Assembly: GCA_040398845.1 (NCBI GenBank)
Contig: JBBATH010000003.1
Location: forward strand, 62,001 to 126,000
DNA length: 64,000 nt
Direction: 5' to 3'
Source: WLND01 sp040398845
GTDB lineage: Bacteria; Actinomycetota; Actinomycetes; S36-B12
Positions 1 to 8,727 of the stretch are shown here, in pieces (position 1 is the first letter of the stretch; each line of letters begins with the position of its first letter). The translations under genes and the position numbers were made by a program. Below the pieces are notes generated by a model that was not told the origin of the DNA, did no database searches, and saw only the letters and a program-made list of their open reading frames with translations.

Positions 1-727
1 TATCGCCCTTCGCATCGGCGAAGCGCGGCACCGGGCCGATGTCCTTCATTTGGTGCACGGCTGGAGTGAGCGGGATGCTCGCCCCCGCCATCTTCGCGAT
101 CTTCGGGCTCCAGCAGCCGCATGCGATGACGACGACGTTCGTTTCGATGTCGCCCTGGTTCGTCCGGACGCGTACGACCTGGCCGTCCTCGACATCGATG
201 CCCAGCACCTCAGTGTTGGCTGAGACGGTGAGGGCGTCGAGTTCCTGGGCGCGCTCGCGCATGATCGTGCCGGCGCGCAGCGAGTCGACGACGCCGACGC
301 TCGGGGTGTAGAAGCCGCCGAGGATGACGGTCTCGTCGATGAACGGGACGAGCTCCTTGACCCGCTCAGGGGTGATGATCTCGGTGTCGTCGATGCCGAA
401 GGACTTCGCCGAAGACATGCGGCGCTGCAGCTCCTGCATACGCTCGGGGGTGCGGGCCACCTCAATGCCCCCGCACTCGGTGAAGACGCCCATCTCCTTG
501 TACTGGCGCATGCTCTCGTGGGTGAGCTCGGTCATTTCCTTGGTGTGGTCGACCGGGAAGATGAAGTTGGATGCGTGGCCGGTGGAGCCGCCTGGGTTTG
601 GCAGTGGGCCCTTGTCGACCTGCACGAGATCACGCCAGCCGAGGCGTGCGAGGTGGTAGGCAAGGGAGTTGCCGACGATTCCGGCTCCGATGATGACGGC
701 TTTGGCCGACGTCGGAAGTGTGCTCAC
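1..727 (-). CDS. FAD-dependent dimethylglycine/sarcosine dehydrogenase family protein (partial)
   Basis: The reading frame enters from a GTG at 727 and runs off the left edge, so only about 242 N-terminal residues are present. An ADP-binding Rossmann motif (GAGIVGNSLAYHL) lies near residue 13, followed by GGSTGHASNF around residue 45, which is characteristic of the dimethylglycine/sarcosine dehydrogenase branch of the DAO family. These enzymes oxidatively remove an N-methyl group and often carry a C-terminal GcvT-like folate domain, which would lie outside the window. The gene follows a GntR regulator by about 28 bases on the same strand and neighbours a betaine-demethylation island, so dimethylglycine or sarcosine is the likely substrate. 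Which of the two cannot be decided from the N-terminus. Confidence 0.85.
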   Translation of the reverse strand, partial: MSTLPTSAKAVIIGAGIVGNSLAYHLARLGWRDLVQVDKGPLPNPGGSTGHASNFIFPVDHTKEMTELTHESMRQYKEMGVFTECGGIEVARTPERMQELQRRMSSAKSFGIDDTEIITPERVKELVPFIDETVILGGFYTPSVGVVDSLRAGTIMRERAQELDALTVSANTEVLGIDVEDGQVVRVRTNQGDIETNVVVIACGCWSPKIAKMAGASIPLTPAVHQMKDIGPVPRFADAKGD

Positions 728-755
728 AGGTGTTCCTCTCGTTGTACGGACGCTT

Positions 756-1388
756 CTACAGCGCCCGCCTCATCTCGGCTTCGAATTCATTGACGTGCTT
801 GGACATGACGGTCGTGGCGCGATCGGCGTCCTGGGCCCGAACTGCGTCGAGGAGCTCGCGGTGCTCGACGACGGCATCCTGCAGGTGCGTGATGGTCGGG
901 AGCGCGAGGAACCAGATGCGCAGTGCGTGGGCGTAGTAGCGGTCGAGGTCGCTCGCGAGGTAGGGGTTGTGCGTGCTGCGGTAGACACACTGGTGGATTC
1001 GCTCGTCGAGTTCGATGAGATGCCGAGTGTCGACCTGAGCTCCGAGGCTGTCGATCGCGTTGAGCAGGGAATCGATCTCGACGACATCGCTCGCGTCGCG
1101 CCGCTGCGCGGCAAGGCCGGCAGCGAAGGGTTCGAGCCGTTCGCGCACCTCGTTGAGCGCCCGCAGGTTGCGGGGGTCGACACCTGCGACGAACATGCCG
1201 CGCCGTGGATAGATGTCGATGAGGTGCTCGGCGGCCAGGGTGCGCAGGGCCTCGCGCACCGGGGTGCGCCCGAGGGAGAGCTGCTGACCGAGCTCGGCCT
1301 CACTGATAACCGAGCCCGGGGCGAGTTCAGCCGTGCAGATCAGCCGGCGGATGCGCCGGTAGGCCTGCTCGGAGAGGGACTCGCTCAT
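756..1388 (-). CDS. GntR/FadR-family transcriptional regulator
   Basis: About 210 residues. The N-terminal winged helix contains LGRTPVREALRTLAAEHLI at about residues 38-57, the usual GntR recognition region, followed by an all-helical FCD ligand-binding domain rich in Arg and His (residues about 80-210). I chose the ATG at 1388; a TTG two codons upstream is possible but no clear ribosome-binding site decides it. It lies directly upstream of and codirectional with the dimethylglycine/sarcosine dehydrogenase gene, so it probably controls that gene in response to a methylamine or amino-acid ligand. The ligand is inferred from context only. Confidence 0.88.
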   Translation of the reverse strand: MSESLSEQAYRRIRRLICTAELAPGSVISEAELGQQLSLGRTPVREALRTLAAEHLIDIYPRRGMFVAGVDPRNLRALNEVRERLEPFAAGLAAQRRDASDVVEIDSLLNAIDSLGAQVDTRHLIELDERIHQCVYRSTHNPYLASDLDRYYAHALRIWFLALPTITHLQDAVVEHRELLDAVRAQDADRATTVMSKHVNEFEAEMRRAL

Positions 1389-1496
1389 GGCCAAAAGATA
1401 TATCAGTACGCAGAGGACTGGTATGCGTTTCGCTAAAACTCAACGATCGCGCCGCGACCAAGGCTCACCCCTCCATCCCGCCCCCCCGCCCGCCCA

Positions 1497-1587
1497 GTCA
1501 TTTCATCCAGATTCCGGGCCGCCTGAACGATTTCATGCTCGAAACGCCAATATTCGTTCGTCTCGCCCAGAATCTGGATGAAATGAC
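1497..1587. repeat. 18-bp perfect inverted repeat, probable terminator or intergenic repeat element
   Basis: The arms GTCATTTCATCCAGATTC (1497-1514) and its exact reverse complement (1570-1587) enclose about 55 bases that contain a smaller pair, GAACGA and TCGTTC. The element fills the space between the stop of the leftward DUF305 gene and the start of the GntR gene. The central words (CAGATTCCGGGCC, CCCAGAATC) resemble the repeat near 61.7 kb. It could end the DUF305 transcript; no T-run is evident. Confidence 0.6.
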
Positions 1588-1685
1588 CGGGAGGGGAGTT
1601 GGGTTGGCGTGCCTCACCGGCTCCGCGGCCGACTCGGGTGACCGGAGGCATTCCCTTGAGCGGTTGTCACGCTGGGAGGTCGCGG

Positions 1686-2294
1686 TTATTGACCGAGAAG
1701 TTTTTGCATGGTGTCGATTTCCACGTTCTGCCCGGTGATCACGGCGCCCGCGAGGGTGACCACCTCGGCATTGCTACTCGAGTCCTTCACCTGCTCGGCC
1801 ATGCTGATAGCCCCTTGATGATGAGCGATCATCATCTCGAGCCACATGCGATCGAAGTCTGCGCCCTTGGCATTGGCGAGAGTCTGCATGTCCTCGTCGT
1901 TCATCATGCCGGACATGTTCATGCCGCCCATGTCATGACCACTGTGATCCTCGCCCATCCCCATCGGCGCGCCCCATCGCTGAAGCCACATTGACATCAT
2001 CTCGATCTCCGGGTCCTGTGCCGCTTTGATCTGCTCGGCGAGTTGCTTGACCTCGGGGGACGTCACCCGTAATAGTGCGAGGTCCGCCATTTCAACGGCC
2101 TGCTGATGATGGGGAATCATGAGTTGGGCGAAAGAAATATCGGAATCAGAAACATTGGCTGCCGTAATCGCGGACGGCGATGACGCGGCAGAGATGTCTG
2201 CGCTAGCAGGCGTCGAAGCTTGCGGGGCTCCGCATGCAGTTAGGAATGCGACGAGTGCACTGGAAGTAGCGAGTGCGAATAGGCGGGTCTTCAT
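1686..2294 (-). CDS. DUF305 family lipoprotein, Met/His-rich
   Basis: A 202-residue exported lipoprotein: N-terminal hydrophobic signal with lipobox LTAC (Cys21), an Ala/Ser linker, then two ferritin-like DUF305 repeats marked by MIPHHQQAVEMA (about 59-70) and MIAHHQGAISMA (about 155-166). Between them is a Met/His/Asp-rich stretch around residues 111-136 that could bind copper or another soft metal. DUF305 proteins are often linked to metal handling, but no biochemical role is assured. A strong AGGAGG lies upstream of the ATG. It has no obvious operon partner here. Confidence 0.85.
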   Translation of the reverse strand: MKTRLFALATSSALVAFLTACGAPQASTPASADISAASSPSAITAANVSDSDISFAQLMIPHHQQAVEMADLALLRVTSPEVKQLAEQIKAAQDPEIEMMSMWLQRWGAPMGMGEDHSGHDMGGMNMSGMMNDEDMQTLANAKGADFDRMWLEMMIAHHQGAISMAEQVKDSSSNAEVVTLAGAVITGQNVEIDTMQKLLGQ

Positions 2295-2637
2295 GGGTGA
2301 ATGCCTCCTAGGTGCCTGGATCCGGCGAACGTAGGTCTCATCATCCGTCAGGTCTCATCATGGGGAGCACGAGAACTCATGAAGGTTCCATGAAGATCGA
2401 TGTCGGCCCGGTCGGCAAGGGTCAATCAATGCTGATCATTGCCACAGGACAAGCGAAGGCGAGGTCTCGGGAGCCGATTGTAGGCGCGCCGATCACTTCT
2501 TTCACTCGTGAAGGTTTGATCAAGATTCGATCTGAAGTTGGATTTCAGGTTGCCGCATGTAGTGGACCTCTCAAGGATACAAAATTAGTCATTGGTCAAT
2601 GAATTGCCGTCAATCAACGTTGCAAGGGAGACAGAAA
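2295..2637. other. Non-coding interval between DUF305 and a secreted protein gene
   Basis: This 343-base divergent interval holds the DUF305 ribosome-binding site (around 2305) and a short direct repeat AGGTCTCATCAT (two copies within about 2332-2359). AAGGGAG at about 2624-2630 is the ribosome-binding site for the rightward gene. Its AT content is higher than in the flanking genes. I see no convincing ORF, RNA gene or known operator. Confidence 0.5.
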
Positions 2638-3243
2638 TTGAATCGTTCAAAAAAGGTTGTCGTGGGCTCCATTGGAGTCGCCGCACTGACCCTCGCGTTG
2701 GCGGGCCCGGCTCATGCCGACGCGAACAAGCCCGGGACGCACATCAAGACGGTTGCAGGCTTGACCTCGTCACTCGAGTCCGCTGGACTCGTGCTCTACG
2801 GCAAGGGCGGTGCTACGAGCGCTGTTATGGGTGACTCCGTCGCATCACCAAATGGACAGGTGGTGTTCCACGTGCCCATCACAAGTGCAAAGAACACGGT
2901 GAAGCACGTCGGAAGCACGTTGGTGCTTTTCAACACGACCACGAACAAGCAGGTGGAACTACGCAATCCCGTGATCGATTTGAGTTCTGGGACCGTTCGC
3001 GCCGCAGTTGGAACAGGACCCGTGACAACGGTCTTCACCATCACGAACGCGAAGACGCTGAAGCCGGTGGCGAAGAAGGATCCATCATCAGGGATCCGCA
3101 CGACCATGTACGACGGAGTTGAGTTATCCCTAGCCCCCGGCATAGCGGCTGCCGTCGTGGATGGCCTCGGCCTACCCGCGGGGGCGTTGGTGGACGGGTC
3201 ACGGTTCGCAACTGCCACGGTGACACTCTCTGCTGGCTCCTGA
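2638..3243 (+). CDS. Secreted protein of unknown function
   Basis: About 201 residues. I place the start at TTG 2638 because AAGGGAG sits seven bases upstream and the first residues (NRSKK followed by about 17 hydrophobic residues ending AGPAHA) make a typical Sec signal peptide. The longer reading frame from 2599 would put 13 extra residues in front. The mature part is about 175 residues, rich in Thr, Val and Gly, with no Cys and no motif I recognise; a beta-rich extracellular fold is plausible. It is monocistronic, with a convergent neighbour starting two bases after its stop. Confidence 0.7.
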   Translation: MNRSKKVVVGSIGVAALTLALAGPAHADANKPGTHIKTVAGLTSSLESAGLVLYGKGGATSAVMGDSVASPNGQVVFHVPITSAKNTVKHVGSTLVLFNTTTNKQVELRNPVIDLSSGTVRAAVGTGPVTTVFTITNAKTLKPVAKKDPSSGIRTTMYDGVELSLAPGIAAAVVDGLGLPAGALVDGSRFATATVTLSAGS

Positions 3244-3244
3244 A

Positions 3245-3685
3245 TCAAGGCGTCCTTATCGGGCGTGACGAGGCTGGTGAGGTGTGTCCAGCCCGTGTCA
3301 CGGGATTTCTCGAGGGGGCCTCGGGATTAACCGGCCGCCGTGCTCCTGCGCGCTTGATTCGCAGGAGCACGGTGGCCGACGGTGTGACGCGTCCGTTTGC
3401 GTAGGTGCTCATGTGAGAGGCGGACGTGCCAACAAGCAGGGCGAATTGGGCGGCAGTGACGCCAGATTGCCCGATCGAATCTCTCGCACGTCGAACGACC
3501 TCTTCGAGCTCGGCCTCCTCTGTGCGCTGGCGCAGGTGCTCGATTGCTCGGGAGAAGAACGCTGTGGCGGGTTCCTCCGACGCTATAGATGCCCACCGCT
3601 GGACCTCGCGGGCAACAGTCCCCCACGGCTCCTTTCGAAGTTCGTCGAGAATCGGGGTCCAATCGCCGATGAGACCGCGTTCCAC
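3245..3685 (-). CDS. Helix-turn-helix protein, probable partner of a nucleotidyltransferase
   Basis: A 146-residue protein from a GTG start; an in-frame TGA lies only eight codons upstream. The N-terminal half (DWTPILDELRKEPWG at about 8-22) matches the N-terminal region usual in actinobacterial HTH proteins that accompany AbiEii-like nucleotidyltransferases. An XRE-like HTH follows at about residues 75-112 (TAAQFALLVGTSASHMSTYA). The Pro/Arg-rich tail has no clear function. The codons before the GTG (PYEALVEI) also read like protein, so the N-terminus may be truncated. It is codirectional with the broken nucleotidyltransferase at 3763-4384, which suggests a decaying two-gene toxin-antitoxin-like module. 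Confidence 0.6.
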   Translation of the reverse strand: MERGLIGDWTPILDELRKEPWGTVAREVQRWASIASEEPATAFFSRAIEHLRQRTEEAELEEVVRRARDSIGQSGVTAAQFALLVGTSASHMSTYANGRVTPSATVLLRIKRAGARRPVNPEAPSRNPVTRAGHTSPASSRPIRTP

Positions 3686-3762
3686 GATCTCGACGAGCGC
3701 CTCATACGGTCAAGTCTGCACGGCATCGGTGAACGCTGCGTCGACGTTGCGAAAGGGGAGGG

Positions 3763-4384
3763 TTATAGGTTTGCCAATCCCAAGGCGAGAGCGCGGCAGG
3801 CCGCGACGACATCGGACCAGTCGTGCCATCGGGGGTCGAGTGCCCGGTGCCGGGGGAGTTCATCCATCACATCGACATCGCGAGGGCTCGGGGCTGCCAG
3901 TGACATTGCCAGGCTCGTGAGGACGGATCCGTTGTGCAACGATCGATCGTCGGAGTACTCGTCGACGCGCTGGAGGACCCCGACTGCTGCGTCGCGGCCA
4001 CTGTGCTCGGACAGCGCCACGACGTCTAGGTAGTCGCGCACCTGATTGCACTGCACGACGAGGTAGGCCTTCACCCGCAACGATTCCTCGGCGGTGGGAG
4101 CCGTAACGAATTGACCGGGTGACACCTCGCCTCGGATGGTCTCGAGCGGGCGACTGCGACGCGCGCACTGATGTCGCCCAGCCATCACTGGCCTCGACCG
4201 CGTCGAGGACTTGCGCATAGCGCTCATCCAGATTCGTGAGGACGTGGTCGTGGTCGAAGGAGTCGCGGTGGCCCGCATGTAGGGCAGCTGCTGAGTCGCC
4301 CACGAGGACTGCATCGGGAACGAACTCCTGTAGACGGGCCGCAGATTTCAGGACTTGGTCAAGGCGCAGAGAACCAATAATCAA
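3763..4384 (-). pseudogene. Broken AbiEii-like nucleotidyltransferase
   Basis: Two reading frames must be joined to obtain one protein. The first (from 4384) gives an N-terminal nucleotidyltransferase core with LVGDSAAALHAGHRDSFDHD, which carries the GxSAxALH and S-x-DxD-like pattern of this superfamily. The second (ending at 3763) gives the middle and C-terminal part, with RPLETIRGEV, ESLRVKAYLV and QVRDYLDVVAL, typical of the family. The switch falls near 4150-4170. From family memory, roughly 20 or more residues usually lie between GWxT and RRRPLE; here they are missing, which points to a deletion plus frameshift rather than a sequencing error. The toxin-like partner is therefore probably inactive. 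Confidence 0.7.
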
Positions 4385-4408
4385 GAAGACTTATCAGATT
4401 CGATAAAT

Positions 4409-5068
4409 TCACAACGACTGATGAGTTGGAGGCAGGCGACCGGTGCCGTCGACAAGCACGGAAAGCGAATGGGCGAACGGGGCCTGCCCGATTTCCCCGG
4501 TGCGAGCAACTTGGCGGACCACGAGGGGCAGGGCGATCCGGCCGGCAGCCCGCTTGGCTGCGCGCCGCATGTCGGGGGTGTCACGGCCGGCGAGCCAGAC
4601 GACCCGGCGGTAATGGCGGAAGTAGTCGTCTCGTAGGTCAGGGTGACGGTCGAGGCCGAGCTCCTGCCAGACGAGCCGGTCGAAGCCGAGCACGAGGAAG
4701 TCGGTGAGGAAGTAAGTGCCGGGCTCCTGAGCCGACAGCTCTGCGATGGCCTCTGCGCCTGCGTAGAGGTCATAGCAGTGGTCGCCGGCGAGTCGCTCGA
4801 CCCCGTGGCGGGCGCAGACCTCGTCGAGCGCCCCGTACGTGCCGCAGTCCGCGTAGGCGATCGCTATGCGCCGGTAGGTCTTTTGAAGCTCGATGATGAG
4901 CTCCTCAACACGTGGCGCGATGAGCTTGGGCTGGTTATGAAGCAGGGGTGGCAGGGGATGAAGGTCGACGTCCCAGCCACGCTGCTCGCAGATGTCGGTG
5001 ATGTCGGCGCTCAGCGCGCCGCAGCCGATGAGCGCGACGCGCGGCCTAGCCGGGGAAGGCGAGCTCAT
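4409..5068 (-). CDS. DUF1638 domain protein of the methyl-transfer operon
   Basis: About 219 residues from ATG 5068, overlapping the end of the ASKHA gene by 23 bases, which implies translational coupling. It starts with a Rossmann-like strand-loop (VALIGCGALSADI) and contains the Cys- and Tyr-rich DUF1638 signatures YADCGTYGALDEVC (mid-protein) and GDHCYDLYAG. The conserved Cys and His residues could bind metal or a corrinoid intermediate, but no function is established. It is the last gene of the leftward operon that encodes the corrinoid protein, methyltransferase and reductive activator, so a role in corrinoid methyl transfer or cofactor handling is the natural inference. Confidence 0.8.
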   Translation of the reverse strand: MSSPSPARPRVALIGCGALSADITDICEQRGWDVDLHPLPPLLHNQPKLIAPRVEELIIELQKTYRRIAIAYADCGTYGALDEVCARHGVERLAGDHCYDLYAGAEAIAELSAQEPGTYFLTDFLVLGFDRLVWQELGLDRHPDLRDDYFRHYRRVVWLAGRDTPDMRRAAKRAAGRIALPLVVRQVARTGEIGQAPFAHSLSVLVDGTGRLPPTHQSL

Positions 5069-6887
5069 CGACGAACCGGTCATTGAAGTCGGTTCGGTCC
5101 GACAGCTCGAGGTACTCGATCTCGCGCAGAAGCGCATTGGCCCCGTGCCGCTCCGGCCCGGATAGCAGCACCATCTTCGCGCCTTCGCCCGCGACGTTGC
5201 CCGCGCTCACGATGCGGAGCACTGGCAACCGAGGCACGAGACCGATACGAATCGCGTTCTTCGCCGACAGGTAGGTGCCGAAGGAGCCGGCGAGGAGCAC
5301 CTGCTGGAGATCCTCCGGTTGGGCGCCGAACTCCTCGAGCAGCAACTGCCACCCGGTCGAGATCGCCGCCTTCGCGAATTGCAATTCGCGAACATCGCGC
5401 TGGCTCAGGTGCACGGCGTCGCCACCGGTTTCGTCCTCGGTCGCGAGGGCAAAGAGCCGAAGGCCGTCAATCTCGACGAGACGGGCGGCGAGGCTTGGGG
5501 CGATGGCTTCGGCTTCCTCGGCGGAAACGAAGCGACCGGACGAATCGACGATGCCGACACGGGCTAGCTCGGCGACGGCATCGACGAGGCCCGATCCGCA
5601 TAGGCCGACCGGAGGTACGTCACCAATGACCCCGCAGGTGACCTCGAACTCGTCGCTGATCTGGACGACCTCGATCGCTCCGGGAGCAGCGCGCATGCCG
5701 CAGCGGATCGACGCCGCCTCGAAGGCTGGGCCGGCAGGCGCTGCCGTGGCGATCATCCGGTTGCCATCACTCAGGACGATCTCGCAGTTCGTGCCGATAT
5801 CGATGAACAGGCGCAGTCGCTTATCGCGGTCCATGCCTGATGCGAGCGCTCCGGCAATGATGTCGCCACCGACGTATGCACCGAGGGCGGGAAAGACGAC
5901 CGCGCGGGCGCGCGGGTGCACTGCGACGCCGAAATCGATGGCGAGGCAGTCGTCGAAGGATTGTGAGGTCATGATGAACGGGGCGACGCCGAGCGACTCA
6001 GGATCGATGCCGAGTGCGAGGTGGACCATCGTCGCGTTGCCCGCGACGGCGATCTCGTAGATCTCTGCTGGGTCAACGACGGCGTCGCTGCAGGCCTCGA
6101 GTGCGAGTTCGTTCATTGTCTGGTGCGCGAGGTCCTGGAGCTTTTCGAGGGCGGTCGGATCGAGCATGACGGCGCTGATGCGGCTGATCACATCGGCACC
6201 GAATGGCTGCTGCTTGTTGAGCATTGAGGCAACAGCCGCGGGAGTGCCGGTCGACAGGTCGAGCAGCGTGGCGACGACCGTGGTCGTGCCTAGGTCGAAG
6301 GCGATACCGAAGAGCCGCGAGGTGGTATCGCCCTGCTCAACCGATACGAGTCGGTCATCGACGACAACCGCGGTGACCTTCCAATTGCTCGTGCGCAGGG
6401 CAGCCGGCAGTTCGCGCAGCATGGCTGGGTCGTAGTGCTCGGTGAGGTCGGTGATGCCGTCGAGGACTCGTCGTATGTCGGAGCGCTGGTCAGACAGGCT
6501 CGGGTCATCAAGTTCGAGGTAGCGCTTGACAATGCTCGGACGCAGGGTGACCTGCCGGCCCACGCCGACGGTCGCCGCCTTTGGTCGCGTGGTCATCGGC
6601 GGCACGTCGATGCGCAGGCTGCAGGTGGCATTCGCAAGGCAGGCCAGGCGCCAGCCGTCGTCGATCTGCTCGGTAGTGAAGGCCTTTGTATCGTGCCGGC
6701 TCGCAGGTACGGTGCCGTCGAGCACCTGCACCCGGCACTTCTTACAGGTGCCGTGGCCACCGCACGTCGAGTCGATCGCGATGCCGTTCCAGCTCGCGGC
6801 ATCGAAGATGCTCACGCCGGGTGGTACGCGCACCTGCTTTCCGGAGGGTTCGAAGGCGAGATCGATGCGTGCGGTGGTGTCGGTCAC
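5046..6887 (-). CDS. ASKHA-domain corrinoid reductive activator (RACo/RamA-like)
   Basis: A 613-residue protein. The N-terminal 95 residues form a plant-type [2Fe-2S] ferredoxin domain with Cys42, Cys48 and Cys51 (STCGGHGTCKKC) and a fourth Cys near 83. The rest is a linker followed by an ASKHA ATPase-like domain (FGIAFDLGTTTVVATLLDL about 200 residues in; FIDIGTNCEIVL later; GSFGTYLSAKNAIRIGL near the end). Proteins of this type use electrons and ATP to return inactive Co(II) corrinoid to Co(I). Here it would reactivate the corrinoid protein encoded three genes upstream. It is codirectional with the methyltransferase gene 12 bases away. Confidence 0.9.
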   Translation of the reverse strand: MTDTTARIDLAFEPSGKQVRVPPGVSIFDAASWNGIAIDSTCGGHGTCKKCRVQVLDGTVPASRHDTKAFTTEQIDDGWRLACLANATCSLRIDVPPMTTRPKAATVGVGRQVTLRPSIVKRYLELDDPSLSDQRSDIRRVLDGITDLTEHYDPAMLRELPAALRTSNWKVTAVVVDDRLVSVEQGDTTSRLFGIAFDLGTTTVVATLLDLSTGTPAAVASMLNKQQPFGADVISRISAVMLDPTALEKLQDLAHQTMNELALEACSDAVVDPAEIYEIAVAGNATMVHLALGIDPESLGVAPFIMTSQSFDDCLAIDFGVAVHPRARAVVFPALGAYVGGDIIAGALASGMDRDKRLRLFIDIGTNCEIVLSDGNRMIATAAPAGPAFEAASIRCGMRAAPGAIEVVQISDEFEVTCGVIGDVPPVGLCGSGLVDAVAELARVGIVDSSGRFVSAEEAEAIAPSLAARLVEIDGLRLFALATEDETGGDAVHLSQRDVRELQFAKAAISTGWQLLLEEFGAQPEDLQQVLLAGSFGTYLSAKNAIRIGLVPRLPVLRIVSAGNVAGEGAKMVLLSGPERHGANALLREIEYLELSDRTDFNDRFVDELAFPG

Positions 6888-6899
6888 GAGTGGAGACTC

Positions 6900-7766
6900 T
6901 CAGCCTTCTGCGTTCTTCGCGAGACGGGCCCGGTGGGCGGCGATCCACGAGGCGCCCCACTCGTCGTTGCCGAGCATGAGGTCGGCGGCCCGAACCGCCA
7001 TGACGACCTGCTCGGTGCGTGCGTCCATGATCGCGCTTGTGAGCCCGACTGCCATCGCCATCGGCACGAACACCGAGTTGATTGCATGACGCTCCGGCAT
7101 CCCAAATGAGACATTCGAGGCGCCGAGGGTCATGTTGACCCCGATGTGCTCCTTGATGAGGGCGATGGTCTCGAGGGTCCGATTGACGAGGGACGAGTCG
7201 GCGCCGATCGGCATCGCCAGTGGATCGATGATGATGTCCTCGATGGGAATGCCGTACTTGCCGGTTGCGGTCTCAACGATGTGGCGGGTCAGTTCGAGGC
7301 GGCGATGCGGATCCTCAGGGATCTCGAACTCATCATTTGGTAGTGCGATGATCGCGGCACCGTACTTCTTCACGAGGGGGAGGATGAGTTCCATCCGCTC
7401 GTCTTCGGCGGTGATCGAATTGACGAGCGCCTTGCCTTCATAGGCAGCAAGTCCGGCCTCGAGAGCCTCGACGACTGAGGAGTCGATGCACAGGGGCAGG
7501 TCGGTGAGGCTTTGCACGAGACGTACGGCTTGCGCGAGCACTACCGGCTCGTCGATGAGGGGCGCGCCCATGTTCACGTCGAGCATCGTCGCCCCGGCCT
7601 CGACTTGGGCTAGGACGTCGCGGTCGATGGCAGACAGGTCCCCGGCGCGCAACTGCTCCTGGAAGACCTTGCGACCGGTGGGGTTGATTCGCTCTCCGAT
7701 GATGCAGAAGGGCTGGTCTGGGCCGATCGTGACGGTTTTTGTGGCCGAGCTAAGAATTGTGTGCAT
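6900..7766 (-). CDS. Methyltetrahydrofolate:corrinoid methyltransferase (MtgA/AcsE-like)
   Basis: A 288-residue pterin-binding TIM barrel. The signatures are GERINPTG near residue 26, MLDVNMGAP near 61, LCIDSS near 91, ALVNSITAE near 113 and GASNVSFGMPERH near 220. Such enzymes pass a methyl group between tetrahydrofolate and the cobalt of a corrinoid protein. In this operon the likely direction is methyl-Co(III) to THF, giving 5-methyl-THF from a betaine methyl group. The start overlaps the metF-like gene by 17 bases. It is shorter than MetH and has no homocysteine-binding domain. Confidence 0.92.
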   Translation of the reverse strand: MHTILSSATKTVTIGPDQPFCIIGERINPTGRKVFQEQLRAGDLSAIDRDVLAQVEAGATMLDVNMGAPLIDEPVVLAQAVRLVQSLTDLPLCIDSSVVEALEAGLAAYEGKALVNSITAEDERMELILPLVKKYGAAIIALPNDEFEIPEDPHRRLELTRHIVETATGKYGIPIEDIIIDPLAMPIGADSSLVNRTLETIALIKEHIGVNMTLGASNVSFGMPERHAINSVFVPMAMAVGLTSAIMDARTEQVVMAVRAADLMLGNDEWGASWIAAHRARLAKNAEG

Positions 7767-8727
7767 GGTGCTCCTTTAGCTCGCTGGTCGGGTCTGACCG
7801 ATCGCTCGTCGTATCGAACCTCGGGCCGATGTGGAGTTCCTCGGTCAGCCTCTGGAGCGAACCGTCGTGGCGAAAATCGGTGATGTGGATCCCTGCGACG
7901 CCCGGCAGGGCCAGGGCGTGAGCGGTGAGGTCTCGAACGAGAAGGTATGCCTCCTCCGCTTGGTCATCAGCCTCGGCGACGCGGTCGATCGAGTCGGCGG
8001 GCACGCTGATGCCCGGCACCTTGTCGTTCATAAATCCAAGGGCCTTGGCGCCCTTGGTCAGGCACACTGATGGTAAGACGATCGCACGCTCGGCGACCCC
8101 GTTTGCCACGCACGCCGCCATGAAGGCCTCGAGCTGCTCGGGTCGGTAGGAGATCTGCAGCTGAACCATCTGCGCTCCGGCATTTACCTTGAGCAACGCA
8201 CGGTCGGCGCGGTAGTCGAGTGGGGGAGCACCCGGATTCTCAACGCAACCGATGAAGAAGTCACCTGGTGTCGAGAATGTGCGCCCGGAAAGGTAGGTAC
8301 CCGCCTTCATCCCGGCCAGGCAGGACACCAGCTGGGGGCCGTCGAGGTCGAAGACGCGGCGTGCCTGCGGCTCATCGCCCGCCGTGACGTCATCGCCGGT
8401 GAGCGCGGAGAAATTCACGACGCCGAACATCGAGGCCCCGGCGATGTCTGCTTGGATCGCGATGCGGTTCTTGTCGCGACAGACGATCTGCATGATCGGC
8501 TCGATGCCACGTTGCGAGAGGGCGATGGCCATCGCGACGTTTGATGCGTGTGCATGCGCTGCCGGATTATCGGTGACGTTCACGGCGTCGACGAACGGGG
8601 CGATCGTGGCCAGCCGAGTGTGAAGATCCTCGACGGTGCCGCCATCGGCCGAAGGGCACTCGGCGGTCACGATGGGCCGGTGGCGAGATCGGGCCAGTGC
8701 TGCGAGCCGAGCACGAGGTGTCGTCAT
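7750..8727 (-). CDS. metF: Methylenetetrahydrofolate reductase (MetF family)
   Basis: A 325-residue flavin-type barrel enzyme with early TAECPSADGG, then VNVTDNPAAHAHASNVAMAI and a mid-protein QMVQLQISY strand. It interconverts methylene-THF and methyl-THF. The start overlaps the MetV-like gene by four bases (ATGA) and its end overlaps the methyltransferase gene, so the three are probably translated together. In this setting it would run in the oxidative direction, turning betaine-derived methyl-THF into methylene-THF. It could equally supply methyl-THF for methionine synthesis, but the operon argues for catabolism. Confidence 0.88.
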   Translation of the reverse strand: MTTPRARLAALARSRHRPIVTAECPSADGGTVEDLHTRLATIAPFVDAVNVTDNPAAHAHASNVAMAIALSQRGIEPIMQIVCRDKNRIAIQADIAGASMFGVVNFSALTGDDVTAGDEPQARRVFDLDGPQLVSCLAGMKAGTYLSGRTFSTPGDFFIGCVENPGAPPLDYRADRALLKVNAGAQMVQLQISYRPEQLEAFMAACVANGVAERAIVLPSVCLTKGAKALGFMNDKVPGISVPADSIDRVAEADDQAEEAYLLVRDLTAHALALPGVAGIHITDFRHDGSLQRLTEELHIGPRFDTTSDRSDPTSELKEHHAHNS

